A stretch of DNA of 64,000 nucleotides from Cylicocyclus nassatus (lineage: Eukaryota; Nematoda; Chromadorea; Rhabditida; Strongylidae), in NCBI GenBank assembly GCA_958299035.1, contig CATQJL010000001.1, positions 49,540,461 to 49,604,460 of the forward strand, in the 5' to 3' direction. The translations under genes and the position numbers were made by a program. Shown piece after piece: positions 12,887 through 24,221 of the stretch (position 1 is its first letter; every line of letters begins with the position of its first letter). Under the pieces are notes generated by a model. It saw nothing but the letters and a program-made list of their open reading frames with translations. It had not been told where the DNA came from and made no database searches.

Positions 12887-14106
12887 CAAAACGTGCATGA
12901 TTCGAGAGTTCTGGTAGCACAAAAAGTCAGCCATATATGCAGAATAAAAGCTGTCAGGTGTACTTACTTTGAACTAATAGCTGATGCGAAGATACCTGAC
13001 AGAATCGGGCAAAAAAACGGAATGAGATTTCTGCAGCAGATGCGAGGGCATGAGTTTGATAGGCTTACGGTAATGTTAGAATAAATATGTGAATATAAAA
13101 AATAGATAAAATAGAAAATATCGGCTTGATGAAAGAAAGTATTAAATTTTTTCTTCTAAGGTATATCCGCCTCAGCATAATGACGAATGATGCTGAGCTA
13201 TTCTTAGAGCTTATTGCGAGATCTTGAGAATATTCGTCGGCTGCACTTTGAGTAAGGAGTGAAAAAGGCGGAATTGTTAGAAATGCTACATTAGGTAATG
13301 ACGTTGTAGTACATATTTAGACGTATTTTTGAATTATGCTCATTGTAAAAGTTCATTTGCTTATGCTTTTTGCTAGTACATTCTTTACTCTATTTCGCGT
13401 AAAGTTTTTCATGGCAAGAAAACAAGGATGATGAAGTTATCGGAGCTGATCGAAGCATGGATTCGTTGTATGGCTTTTCACCTTGGGGATTATTATGGCC
13501 ACATCGTTTGCGAATTGCTTGGCTTCAATGACGTAAAATAACAAATTAAAGGAGATGACGTAGTCACGGAAAAAAGCTATCTCCATGAACCTTCCTCCTA
13601 TTGCATCTCATCGATTTTGGAAGTTAATTGATAATGTTAGCGATGCTCTAATGATTTTATCCTCCGAGCACTAAAAGTTATGGTGCTGACCAATGGCGGG
13701 AAATTAAGCGATTGCGCTATCTTACTCATCACAAAAACTATCCTCTTCTGGAGCAACTTTCGATTCCGGTAGCCACGAAACGAAATTAAAAATTTATGAT
13801 GTATGGGGACTCCCTAATTCACTTGGATAAACCATACCTAGCTAATCAAGTGGTTGTGAGATTTATGGATTCAAATTTGTGTCTTATCTTAAAGAAGTCA
13901 ACAATGGGGCTCAAGTTAATTATGCAGAAAAGTGCATATCTGTCATATGTCAAAAGGAGATCGTTTCAGAGCACCGATACTACCACTTTGATGAACCTGA
14001 AGGGCTGAACCTTTATTATTCTATGTTTCCGCTGAACCTTTATTATTCTATGTTTCCATCAACCTCACATCCTTCGAGAAAGAAATTTCGAAATAGCAGA
14101 AAATGA
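12887..14106 (+). CDS. Unrecognised multi-exon gene or decayed gene, plus strand
   Basis: A strong acceptor (TTTTTCTTCCTAG) precedes a 183-base exon, 12887-13069, open for 61 codons and ending at ACG|gtaatg. Further exon-like blocks are 13161-13190, 13208-13251 (LLRDLENIRRLHFE), 13419-13542 (ELIEAWIRCMAFHLGDYYG) and 13669-13768 (DQWREIKRLRYLTHH). The last, 13861-14106, reads KFVSYLKEVNNG and ends at TGA; it joins the previous one in phase through a 92-base intron. The joins 13069/13161 and 13542/13669 do not keep frame, so either exons are missing or it is a pseudogene. A 27-base tandem duplication at 14004-14057 repeats nine codons (LNLYYSMFP) in frame. No family was recognised. Confidence 0.42.
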
Positions 14107-14629
14107 TAAGTGCAAGATAAAGCTACTTTGCGAAGAAAGTTATAAGTTCACGGAAGAATTGCTAAATGAATTCATAATGCATAGTGTAAGTGAAGCTCGT
14201 TTACTGGTGTTATAGTTGGCTGACAAAAAAGTTCGCAATATCATAGCTTTCTAACTTCAAATGTTTCCTAATCTAATCTTGCAGCTCATATGTCAATTCT
14301 GTGACCCACCAAATATGAAACATTGGGTTACAGATTTTCAGATCTCCTTAGTCTTCAAGTTCGTTCCTTCAACTCCAAGGCAAAGCACGGAAAAATGAGA
14401 TTAGTGAAGTGAGAAAACACCGTTATTTCAGCTGCAATATCAATTGGACAGTACATTAACAAATCACTTGAACTATAATCATTTCTCAAAGATGCATTCC
14501 AAAACGCTAAATCAGTTTTTCGGTTTTTTTTCAATTAAGATTTTTTGCCGCAATGAGTCACACAGTGCTCAGTTCTGATTATAAAGCAGAGTACCGTTTG
14601 ATACAAAGCAAGCTTTATATGATGGCACT

Positions 14630-15315
14630 GTTCGCAGCAGCTTCAGCACATCACAATTAAGAAGACAGAATTTGAGAACTTTCGGGTACCCAAAAAATCG
14701 AAATTTTTATATCCTTGTCTAAAGAAGACTTACCAGGTTCCAAACTCGCTCACGCATATACCCATATAAGACATTTATAAATGTCGTTGCTGTGTTTGTT
14801 TTTGTGCTGCAAACCGAGAAAACCAAAATTTTCAAGCTTCCAAGAAAGAGATGCTGCTTTGTTTCTGCACAAGTAAATGTATATCATAAGCCTTGAGAGG
14901 TACAATCACAGATTTCCACCTTTCTATAAGCCCTAGTTTTCGAGAAGAATTGACAACATAAAATACCCCAGCAAAAAGAGCTGAATACGGTATTTCTTGA
15001 AAACTAGCGCTTCCAGGAAACTAAAAGTTTACCGATGTACATATTAAGGCCTGTAGCATACATTTGCCCGTGTTAGGATAGCGCAACATCTCCTTTTTGG
15101 AGGCTTGAAAATTTTAGTTTCTCGGATTTTAGCAGAGGAACCACACAGCAACGGCATATGCGAATCTTTTATGTGAAGTGTATATGCGTGAGCTAGTTTG
15201 GGATCTTGAAAGTTTCCTTTGGACAACGATATTAAAAAATTTCAATTTTTTAGGCATCCGGAAGTTTCCAGGTTTCGGTTTCTAACCGGTGATGTGCTGA
15301 AGCTGATGCGGATTG
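14630..15315. mobile_element. Large foldback (palindromic) element
   Basis: The left arm (about 14633-14960) and the right arm (about 15005-15315) are inverted, diverged copies of each other. Blocks such as CTCACGCATATA, GTCGTTGCTGTG and AAAATTTTCAAGC are mirrored. The centre is short. It resembles the foldback at 39771-40716 in several blocks. Confidence 0.65.
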
Positions 15316-15657
15316 GTTGAATTGCAGCAAAAAATCAAAATTAAAAAAATATGAGTACCTAAAATTTTTCAGAATTTGGGAACATTACGTTTGTTTCGTA
15401 GATGAAGTGTTTTTTGTATCTTACATTCCAACTTACTAGCACGAAATGTGATACGCAACTTTCATAAAGTTGAACGAATAAACGATTTGCCCAATATGGT
15501 TTGGTACGTTTTTACACAGTCATTTTGCACGTCCGACCAGCATCCTATATATATATATCTATTAATACACAATCCATTCGAAATGGGCGTAATCTCCCAC
15601 AATTCTTTGTAAGTAGTAACATCACTAAAAACTGTATGAAACCTCATCTTCTTTATA

Positions 15658-17446
15658 TTAGGTCGTGTAATAAGTTCTGTCCCATTTTTTGTTTTAGTTT
15701 TTTTCACGACAACATTGACTTAACTTGAGATAAAGGCCCGTAGTAAACCCCCCATCAGGGCATCTCTCTTGACGCGGACCGGGGGTGATCCCATCGCGCC
15801 TCAGTTTAGCATCCGCCGAGCTATCGATCTGGATGCGGATCGCTTCCTGTACATTATGATCAAGTGCGTTCTCGAAATATTGGCTACTTGAGTCGGTTTG
15901 ATCAAATGGGTAAGCCATTGGAATTACAAGTTCGCGGCCGTGGTTCGACTCCGTCTAGCGATACAACTTTTGCTGCATCGCCAGGCAATCTTTGATAGCG
16001 ACCACTACCCAATCGATGATGACCGCTATCAAGGATTTCGCCTTAGCAAATGCAAAGATAAAACAAAAACACATTTCGTTACGAAAATTTTGCGAAAAAA
16101 CGAAATAGTTGCAACGTGAATTAAATGAAATGAACAAATGAGTTCTTGTTTTGGACAGCTTTAAAAAAATCAGTAAAGTTTACAAAAAAGAGAAGAATTT
16201 GTTTTTTTCTGTCTTCCTCGCCAAAATCAGTTGTTCATCGATCCTCTCCTTTTCGGGCGCGGATGTGCAATGTTGCGCCGATTTTGTCCGCAATGTTAGG
16301 CAGATTGTTGTGTATCGTGTATCGGTGTAAGTTACTCAGGAGCATCTTACGGGAGTTTTCTCTGCGCCTCCTCTTTTCCACGCTATTTGCGTTACTCTAA
16401 CATCAGTTCACGTTCAGTTCAACTGAACGTGAACTGATGTGCAAGAATTGACTGCAGCAGGTACGGATGGTCAACTATCAGTTCACTTGCTGTGCCTATA
16501 GCATGGGAAGGTGGGCGGTCATCAGTTTACCTCATCTAAGCTTAACTGATGGGTTAAGTTCAGTTCACCTGAACTGATCGAGCTTTACTACTGGCCAAAG
16601 TGTGTATGCTTTTGAAAGCTCCAAGTTTACTCTACAAGCTCATATGCATCATTCCCGAACATAGCAAGAACTGAAAAAGACTTTTATCATTGAAACAAAA
16701 AAATCAAAAGACCCCAAAAATCAAATTTCGACACCATTTTTCTTCCAAATTTTTCTCGCTTTTCGTTGGTAAAACTTATTAAACAAGCTTGACAACAAGC
16801 CAAACAATCTATTAGACTCTTACGCTTCATTTTATCATTGTTTGCGCTTGTTCCCTTCCTTCCACCGACTATTTAATGACATTTTTTCAGAAGTCGGCAA
16901 AGCAAGACTTTATTCACGCCGATGTTCGCCATCTCGCGTGCCCAAGCTGTGTGGCTCCCAAGATTCGAATTCTGAGCATTTAGCCCATGAATTCGTTAAT
17001 TTTGGAGCCACAAACCATCCCTTCTGGTTTTTCTAAACGATCCGCCTACCGTCTTCCCTCAGGGTGCCTTCAGATAATGCCCAACACCAACGTTGAAAAG
17101 GCGTTAAAAAGAAGACTTTTTTAAAGTTTACAGAAATGATTTTTGAAAAGTTTTGGCAATCCTGAAGCGCAGTAGAAACTATAGCATTCTTTGCTTACGT
17201 GTAGCAAATTTTTCGAGCTCATTCGTAGGCATTCTGACTAATTAGAGGGCGACGTAACGTAGTTGTCGAAAATGAAATTTGACGCTGTGAAACTCTTTCA
17301 AGTCTTCCGATGTAAGAAACCGAAATGAAAGTTTTAGTAGAGAAGGTTTGAAGCTTTCAAATGCATATAAACAATTTGCAGAACATCGCGCAAAGTATTT
17401 AAAAAATCGAAAGAAAAAATGGGACAGAACTTGTTACACAACCTAA
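15658..17446. mobile_element. Mariner-type element, 1.8 kb
   Basis: Inverted ends TTAGGTCGTGTAATAAGTTC and, on the other strand, TTAGGTTGTGTAACAAGTTC, with TA on both sides. No transposase frame was recognised. It contains a GC-richer minus-strand open block (15918-15694) and the palindrome cluster at 16400-16580. Confidence 0.68.
16400..16580. repeat. Perfect 20-bp hairpin and cluster of TCAGTTCA motifs
   Basis: 16400-16419 and 16421-16440 are perfect inverted repeats with a one-base centre. Within the next 140 bases TCAGTTCA, TCAGTTTA, TTAACTGATG and CTGAACTGAT recur in both orientations. Confidence 0.85.
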
Positions 17447-17452
17447 TATATA

Positions 17453-18238
17453 TTACTTCATTTCAAAGGTTCGTTCGTCAGTTCTTTTGAATTCCTCCCT
17501 TCTTTATGGATTTTCTCAAAGCTTATTCATTCAAAAGAAGAAACTATGCTCTCTACAGCAGTATCTCTGCCGCGAGTTGATATGAGAAAATTTGAGAGTT
17601 GAAAGTAATTGAAGGCAGCTCGAGATTGGCATTTTTCATGTAGGGTCACAAAAAATTCTGAGACTATTTTTATTTGAAAAAGAGGTTTTTGCAAATTACA
17701 TTGGCACCTTTCCCATGGATTATTATGAGAAAGTACACGAGTTAGAAGTATTTTAAGAGAATTGCTTCAATTTCGCAATTTTTGAGTAAGCTCAAAAAAC
17801 CTAAAAACGCCACGGCGGAGATCGAAGCAGTTATAAAAATGGATTTTATGACCTTGTCTTTCTAGCTAGGTGAGTTTCGTGTTAGTCGAGAGCAGTTTCC
17901 TAAAAAATCATTACTTTGCAAAACGTTTGTTCAACAAGGAGTTTGTCTAGCTAGAAAGATGAGATCATGAAACAAATGTTCGTGTTCGTTTCGATGTTTT
18001 TGTAACGTTCTAAGATTTTTGTTGGGCTTTTTTGAAATTATCAAAATTTGAGCGGTTTTCTTTTTGCACTTATCAATCTGCGGCTTGTGCTTGAACAAAT
18101 TTAAGCCATAGTTAGAAACTATGCTTGCTAACGCTTTCTTCATTTTAGAAAAATCTTTCCCAGGCAAATCCAGGCAGATAGCAGAGAGTTACGATTTTTT
18201 AGAAGAAATAATGCTAACGAACTTTTGAAATGACCTAA
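17453..18238. mobile_element. Mariner-type element, 786 bp
   Basis: Ends TTACTTCATTTCAAAGGTTC and (inverted) TTAGGTCATTTCAAAAGTTC with TA duplications. It lies six bases from the right end of the previous element, in a shared TATATA. Confidence 0.65.
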
Positions 18239-18919
18239 TATATAGACAGTCTCCAAATGTAGCGAACAAATAAAATGTTGCATCAAATGCTGACGACTTA
18301 ATGACGTCAAATGTCAGTGCAATAGAATTCCGAGACTCCACAAAGTGAATTTCGCAAAAGGAAGTGACGCTGATGGGCTCAGAAAAACAGAATAATGTGC
18401 ATCTAGTAGCTCGTTGAGATTATTGCGATGGACCAGATTTGCTTACTGAAATGGAAGAGGAGCGATAATATTGAAATACATTATAGGACAAGATTAAAGA
18501 TTAAGCATATCGGTGCACAGCAAGCAAATGCAGTGTCTGTCTACAGCAGCATATAAGATATGGCAAGCTATACTCCAGGGGAAGCTAGGATTGTATTTTC
18601 TTTGCCTACGCTTGTTCGAGGTGTCGCCTAGGAGACGAAATGAATCTGCCGCTCCTCATGGGAGAGAGTGTTCGCAATATTTCTGCCTATCAAAATACGC
18701 TCCGTCATGAAGATCATATGACAGCTTAGAAATTAGTTGAGGCTCTATCCAAGATAAGTTGAATTTTTGAGGCAATTAGAAAGAAGAATCATATTTTTAC
18801 AATTTAGCTGTTGACCGTTTAGCTCGCGTGCGATAATCTTGCTTTTAGTCGCCTGGACTTTCGTGAAAATCATTTTTAGCAAAATTAGAAAACCAAAATT
18901 TCGGTTCTTCTCGAAGTAC

Positions 18920-19160
18920 ACGCTAGAGTCAGAGCCCAGCATAGATCGTCTGAAAGCAGAAGGTACTTCGTTTTCGGGGCGAAAAAGCAAAGGGGATATC
19001 GTTTTTGTGGGTCCGAAAAAGCACAAATGCTTGGCTTTTTTAGTCGACGTTTCCGTTTTTGGGTCAAAGGGTACTTCGTAAAATTTAGCAAAAGTCAGGG
19101 AAGACTTCGTTTCTTAAAGCCTAGAAATGGATTCTTGCCGTGCCCTGGCTAGAGGACCAA
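18920..19160. repeat. Dispersed repeat, copy 2
   Basis: Same orientation and block order as 3974-4190. Short open frames here (FVGPKKHK) are repeat-derived. Confidence 0.55.
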
Positions 19161-20184
19161 GTATTGTAGGAATTGGAAGACTTTGTTTTATTTTATATCA
19201 ATTTTTCAAAAGCTCAAAATGTCTTGAGATGAACCTGCAGCTTTTTTTATTTTGGAATCTGTTTAACTTTTCAAGGAACATCTTATGGAGAACACAGTCC
19301 TTGAATTTTTTAAACCTATCAGATAAGTCTACAAGCAAAGTTTCACGGACTGTCCGAAAAAATAAAGAATACAGAATTACTAAAATTAAAATGTTGTCGC
19401 AATGAATTCCCCACATTTTGTATAGGTAAAGGAATTCCACTCCTGCTGAGAAAATTTCACCGAGATTTTTCTGAGTTGGATAGTCTTGTTCCAGTCAAAT
19501 GACAAGCTGTTCGTAGTATATTTAGAGGAAAATTTAGCAAAAAAGTTAGAAAGATTTCTTTAATTGTTCCTTTATTTGCCTCCTTCAAATTCGCACATTT
19601 CCTGCTGTATTTTGGGGACATCTACATGCTTTATGAGGGAAGCTACGGAAGTTACCACAACTCGACTATTTTATTATATATGGCAATGAGAGAAGTCGAG
19701 ATTGTCAATAGGAACTTCTCACGGATAATTATAAGAATAGCAAATCATCAAGCATAGTTCACTTTGACTCATCACACATCATCAAAAGCATAGGGCTGAG
19801 AAGCACTATTTGAGATAAGGCATGACGATGATCTTTCGCTGCTATGCCATCATGGAGTCTCACTTTTTTGCCAATGATGACGCCGTTCACTTGCACTCGA
19901 TGTCAACGATATTCAGCAGCCAATCCAAAAAAGTTCGTAGATAGCAATGCTGGTTTTTGTGCAAAAGCTGCAAGCCGAAAAACTTCCTCAATGTAGAATA
20001 ATTAAGTGAAGCAATTGTTTATGAAAATCCAAAATCGATTTTGATTTCTTTTTTAGCCTAGATCATCATTATGCTAAAAAATGTTCCAATCCTCTGACTT
20101 TATCGTCGTCAACACTTTGAAGGGAAGTTTGATCGCAAAGCGCTCACATTCTTTATCTGAATTTGCTTCTTCGAAGAGTAAATA

Positions 20185-20759
20185 TTAGGTTGAGCAAAAG
20201 TTCTGTCGCCCCATTTTTGAAAAATCATAACTTCTTGCTGCCTCTACGTATTTACACAGATTTAATTTTGCTGGATGAAGAAAACCCTTCCTGTTGTGAT
20301 AGCGCTTTGCTGCTCTCTAGTAAGGCTTAGCTCTTGAGATGGAAACAGGAGATTGAAATTACACTTCGGTTGTTTTGAGTTAGACCCTTGGCATACCTCT
20401 GGCGATTTCTCGCGACGCGATTAGCCATTATAGCAATTGTTCATAGCTCATCGTAAGGGGTTTCCGAATTTACAGAAGATAGCGCATTTTATCAACTATG
20501 AAAACTATACATGCCGCGCATTTGGGGTCTGCTACTATTGAATAAGACATCTGGCAAATTGCATTGCATGGCGACTGAAATCGCGCGAGGTATGCCCAGG
20601 GCCTTAGATTGCTAAAAATCCGAAACTCGTGATGCAGCAAAAGCCTTTTCACATAGAGAAGAGTTTCCTCTATCCAAAAAATCAAGTTTATGCAAATCCA
20701 TTGAGAAGCAAAAAGTAGTAGTTTTTCAAAAATGATGCGACAAATTTCATGTCAGCCTA
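20185..20759. mobile_element. Mariner-type MITE, 575 bp
   Basis: The left end TTAGGTTGAGCAAAAGTTC continues CTGTCGCC...CATTTTTGAAAAA. The inverted right end is TAGGCTGACATGAAATTTG, then TCGCA...CATTTTTGAAAAA. TA flanks the left end; the right end is slightly decayed. Confidence 0.65.
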
Positions 20760-20824
20760 TTGAGTTAGCTTGATGCTAGCTATTTCATAGAAATCTGACT
20801 GCACTAAGCAAACCATGAATAAGA

Positions 20825-21256
20825 ATGTCCACAAACAAATATTTTCGACAGCAATGTGATGCGAGAGAAACTGGTGAGCTGGAAACGAACACTTGCAATT
20901 GCGTTGGACTGCAGAGTTCGATGAGTCCTTTTTCTAGAAGCATCGGGATAAGCTTTTCAGCCTGGTCTAATTCGTACGGCGATAGGGGGGGCTTTTTTGA
21001 ACACGAATCTTGTAGTTATTTAAAGCAAAACTTACAGAATATTGAACTATTAAATAAGATTGTCCCTTATGACGATTTTTTCAAAGCCTTGTTTTGTCGT
21101 GTCGTTGTGATGGAAAAACAAACTGCCCAGGGATATATTGATGTAAATAAGTGGTCCGAATTATTGAATTCAACTGCCGCACTCTTGAATGCATGTTTGG
21201 CAAATCATGCAGCCGATCCTTCACAAATTGGATGTCACACGATGCTGTCAAACTGA
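20825..21256 (+). CDS. Intronless 143-codon open frame, unrecognised
   Basis: An uninterrupted ATG-to-stop frame of 143 codons, one of the longest in the window not explained by a repeat. Its composition is protein-like, with many Cys residues in the first half (positions 11, 23, 25 and 45 among them) and a helical-looking second half (GYIDVNKWSELLNSTAALL). It starts about 65 bases after the right end of the mariner-type element at 20185-20759. No signal peptide, membrane segment or family motif was seen, and no clear polyadenylation signal. It may be a small gene, one long exon or chance. Confidence 0.33.
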   Translation: MSTNKYFRQQCDARETGELETNTCNCVGLQSSMSPFSRSIGISFSAWSNSYGDRGGFFEHESCSYLKQNLQNIELLNKIVPYDDFFKALFCRVVVMEKQTAQGYIDVNKWSELLNSTAALLNACLANHAADPSQIGCHTMLSN

Positions 21257-22239
21257 CCTACTCAATTTTTGAAAAATTGTATTCCCCTGTTTTCGACAAT
21301 TCTTAATGAACTCATTACTGCTTACTTGGGTGTAATACTAGCATCTCCTACTAGCGTCCTCTTCTCCTACTCCATCTCCTACTTGTAGTCAAGAGCACTG
21401 TTGGCATATGAGGCCCATGCAAGGGATTAAGATAGACACTTAGGTAATTTTTTGAATTATGGCTGCTAGAAATACTAAAAAGTCCACTATAAAGTGTTTC
21501 CAATATAGTTTCATGAACTTTATTCAATTGAAAAAAAATTATATACTGACAGATATAATCTTCGAGTTTTTTCAACCAATATTTCTACTTTTTCACAAAC
21601 TGAGTTTTCAATACAGAAGACAAAGCACTTGCTAAATGCACATAATACGATATTAGTTGGGGCTAAACACCACCATTTTTTGAGCAAATTTATCGCTCAT
21701 TTGACTCAGTACTTATGGCCAACCTGCCTGCTTATGAATTACTGAGAATGCAGAACTGAACTGGTTATGAAAGAATAATTACAGTTGACACTACATTCCG
21801 TGTAGATATGGGTAATCAGGCCTAAAACCAAAAATATAGCTCAGGAACGTCACCAAATTAAGATATGAATATTTGAGAGGCATGTGAATTTGCTGTACTT
21901 TCAAAAGAAAGTCCAACAAAACGATGGAGATTGACAAATTGTTCTTGACATCAAAGACATCAACTTGTTCGTGAAGTAGTAAACAGCTGAAATCAATTTT
22001 AAAAGTCCGGCAGAACAGGGAAGCTTCACTGCGAATCGCAAATGTAGGCAGTGGCATCGATTGTTTGAATGCGTGCTGTAACGGATGAAATATTGCATGG
22101 ATTTAGCTATAATAAATACAGCTTAGATTCTGTTGTTTCAGCAAAATGTTGAGGGCATCGTGAAAAATAAAAAGTCCGAAGCAGTCTACTTGCACATATA
22201 CTAACAAATATAATTGGGTCATCGTCCTGATCAAGCGAA

Positions 22240-24221
22240 GCTTAGAGCATTATTTGAGGATGTAGTTGAGCAAGATTTTCGCAGGATTTGAACACAACTT
22301 TTCCTTTGGCTTGGTATTTTGCCTCTTTTTCTGCTCATTCTGGTGCTTCGAAAAAAAGCTTCATACGGCATTTCAATGACTGTTTGTAATATGGCTACAA
22401 AGAATTTATCCAACGAAACAAGGCTCAAAAAATTGAGATACTCCAATTTATAGCGAGCAAATGCGAAAGAATCCGTTCTTTCATCAAAGAAATTCAAAAT
22501 GGCTGACATTTCTTGTTGATATTCGCTGCATATAGAAAATCTACTTGTGTGTAAATACCAGTGTGTGATAAACAGTATAATAAATTGCTCATCTCTTCAT
22601 TTATGACAGGCTTAGAAGTTGAAGGTCTGAGCTTTTGAAACTTAGCCTGGGACATAACTCTGCTGAGAAAAATTTCTGTGTAGTTGATATGTGCTAGTAG
22701 AAGCTGCAAACTACTTCCGTGTCAAAAATCATGGATAAAAACAACAAGAAAAGTTTTGGTGGAGATTTTTATATCAAAATGAAATTATCTTTTAGCTAGC
22801 CTACCACTCCGAACTCAAAAACTTGTATTTGCATGTAAACACATACATAATAGCACTGAGAGTAATTATGACTTTCATTTAGTTTTCATTTTTTTATGAT
22901 GACACTTTACAAATGTTGATATATCGAATCCTATTCTATTTCTCTTGCCTGGAGACGGTGACACTCCACAAAAGTGACTGACCCATGCCAATCATTGCCT
23001 TCTGAATGCAATATTTGCTTGAAGCTGATTTTTAACTTGTCTGCTCAAATTGCGAATTTCGATAGAAGAAGTGTGTGTATTCTATAAACTGCAATTGAAT
23101 CGCAAAGAATACTCTTATTAGATGCAATGTGCATATTTTTTTAAGGAGCATGGAGCGAAAGTACAATTATGAATGTGGGAATGCGGAAATTTCCCTCAGC
23201 AGATGCTCATATGAAAATTTTCGGCAATTTATAGCGTGTTTGGTACCTTTTAGAGCAAAGTATCCAATGGTTATCATTCTATCCGGCTAGTCACGCAAGC
23301 CCCTCAGACATCTCTAAATCTGCTTGGAATTGAATGTCAGCGCGGCAAAAACAAGGAAATCGAGGCTAAATAAATCTCTAATAAGAGACAGAAAGTGATT
23401 GCAAATGCAAGAGCGTGTTCTAACTAAACTTACACCTAGGCAGACCCGAACTGGCTAAAATGGCAGTCTTTTTCGCGAAGTATTGCTAAAAGCTTGTATG
23501 TGAATGTTCGTTTGACGCCGGAAGAAAAGCAGGAGCTACGCGATGATGTTTCTTTTTTGCTCCAAGAATTACCATAGCTCTGAGGTCTTATATATGTAAC
23601 GAATAGAGCGGGGAATGGGAGAAGAAGCGGAAAATTACGATCGGAACACATAGGACAAGCACATGCTCCCTACAACTACAATTGGCTCTTTCTTTCTTGG
23701 AAAAAAAAACGGATTGTGATGGATTTTTCCGCCGTGACGCAGGTATTATAAGAAAATGGCTTGAAAATTACAACCTTTCTACGAAATTTTTTGCGGAAAT
23801 TGAAAAGTACGTCCTGGCACTGCTGTCTATGAAACAAATTAACATATACCTCAAAGTTTTCAAAATGTTTTTTGTTAAGCTGACGCGTTTTCTTCATCGC
23901 AACGATAACTTCGGAGTATGATAACGTTCCCAGAAGTTTCGCAGATTTGTGAATCGCCTTCCCGGGAATTTCTGGTTCATATGATGCTTCCATACATTAA
24001 AGGAAGCTCTGCACAAAACCTTGGGATCTTTGGACTGTATTATCCAGATTCAGTCATACATATTTACCGAAATTCTGGGTAACTTAGAATTTTCTCAAAT
24101 TCTAAGAACAAACTTTGTGACACACCGACGCTTGTCACGATGAATTCGCTGCATGAAAAAACTGTTTTGTCACTATGAATACTTCGAAACGGAAGATTCC
24201 ATCGCACTTCGTGTTTTCTAT
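22240..24221 (-). pseudogene. Copy A of a 2-kb duplicated unit with protein-like blocks
   Basis: Aligns along its whole length with 61783-63695. On the minus strand it has protein-like blocks (SEVIVAMKKTRQLNKKHFEN near 23900; SAILNFFDERTDSFAFARYK near 22480; a block near 22650 reading LRPSTSKPVINEEMSN). In the 120-codon region kept open in copy B this copy has stops. It also lacks four bases present in copy B, so its VWKHHMNQKF block and its SEVIVAM block are in different frames. It appears to be a decayed multi-exon gene or the coding part of an unknown element. No family was recognised. Confidence 0.55.

Noticed and set aside
15868..15952. tRNA suggested by GGTTCGACTCC at 15942
   Set aside because: The T-stem has a C-C mismatch and weak pairs, and I could not form an acceptor or anticodon stem; at most a decayed tRNA-like sequence.
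16842..17036. 64-codon plus-strand frame in the mariner-type element
   Set aside because: Short, no splice partners, lies inside a repeat.
22240..24221. Copy A as a functional gene
   Set aside because: Comparison with copy B shows frame-changing indels and stops in blocks that are open in the other copy.
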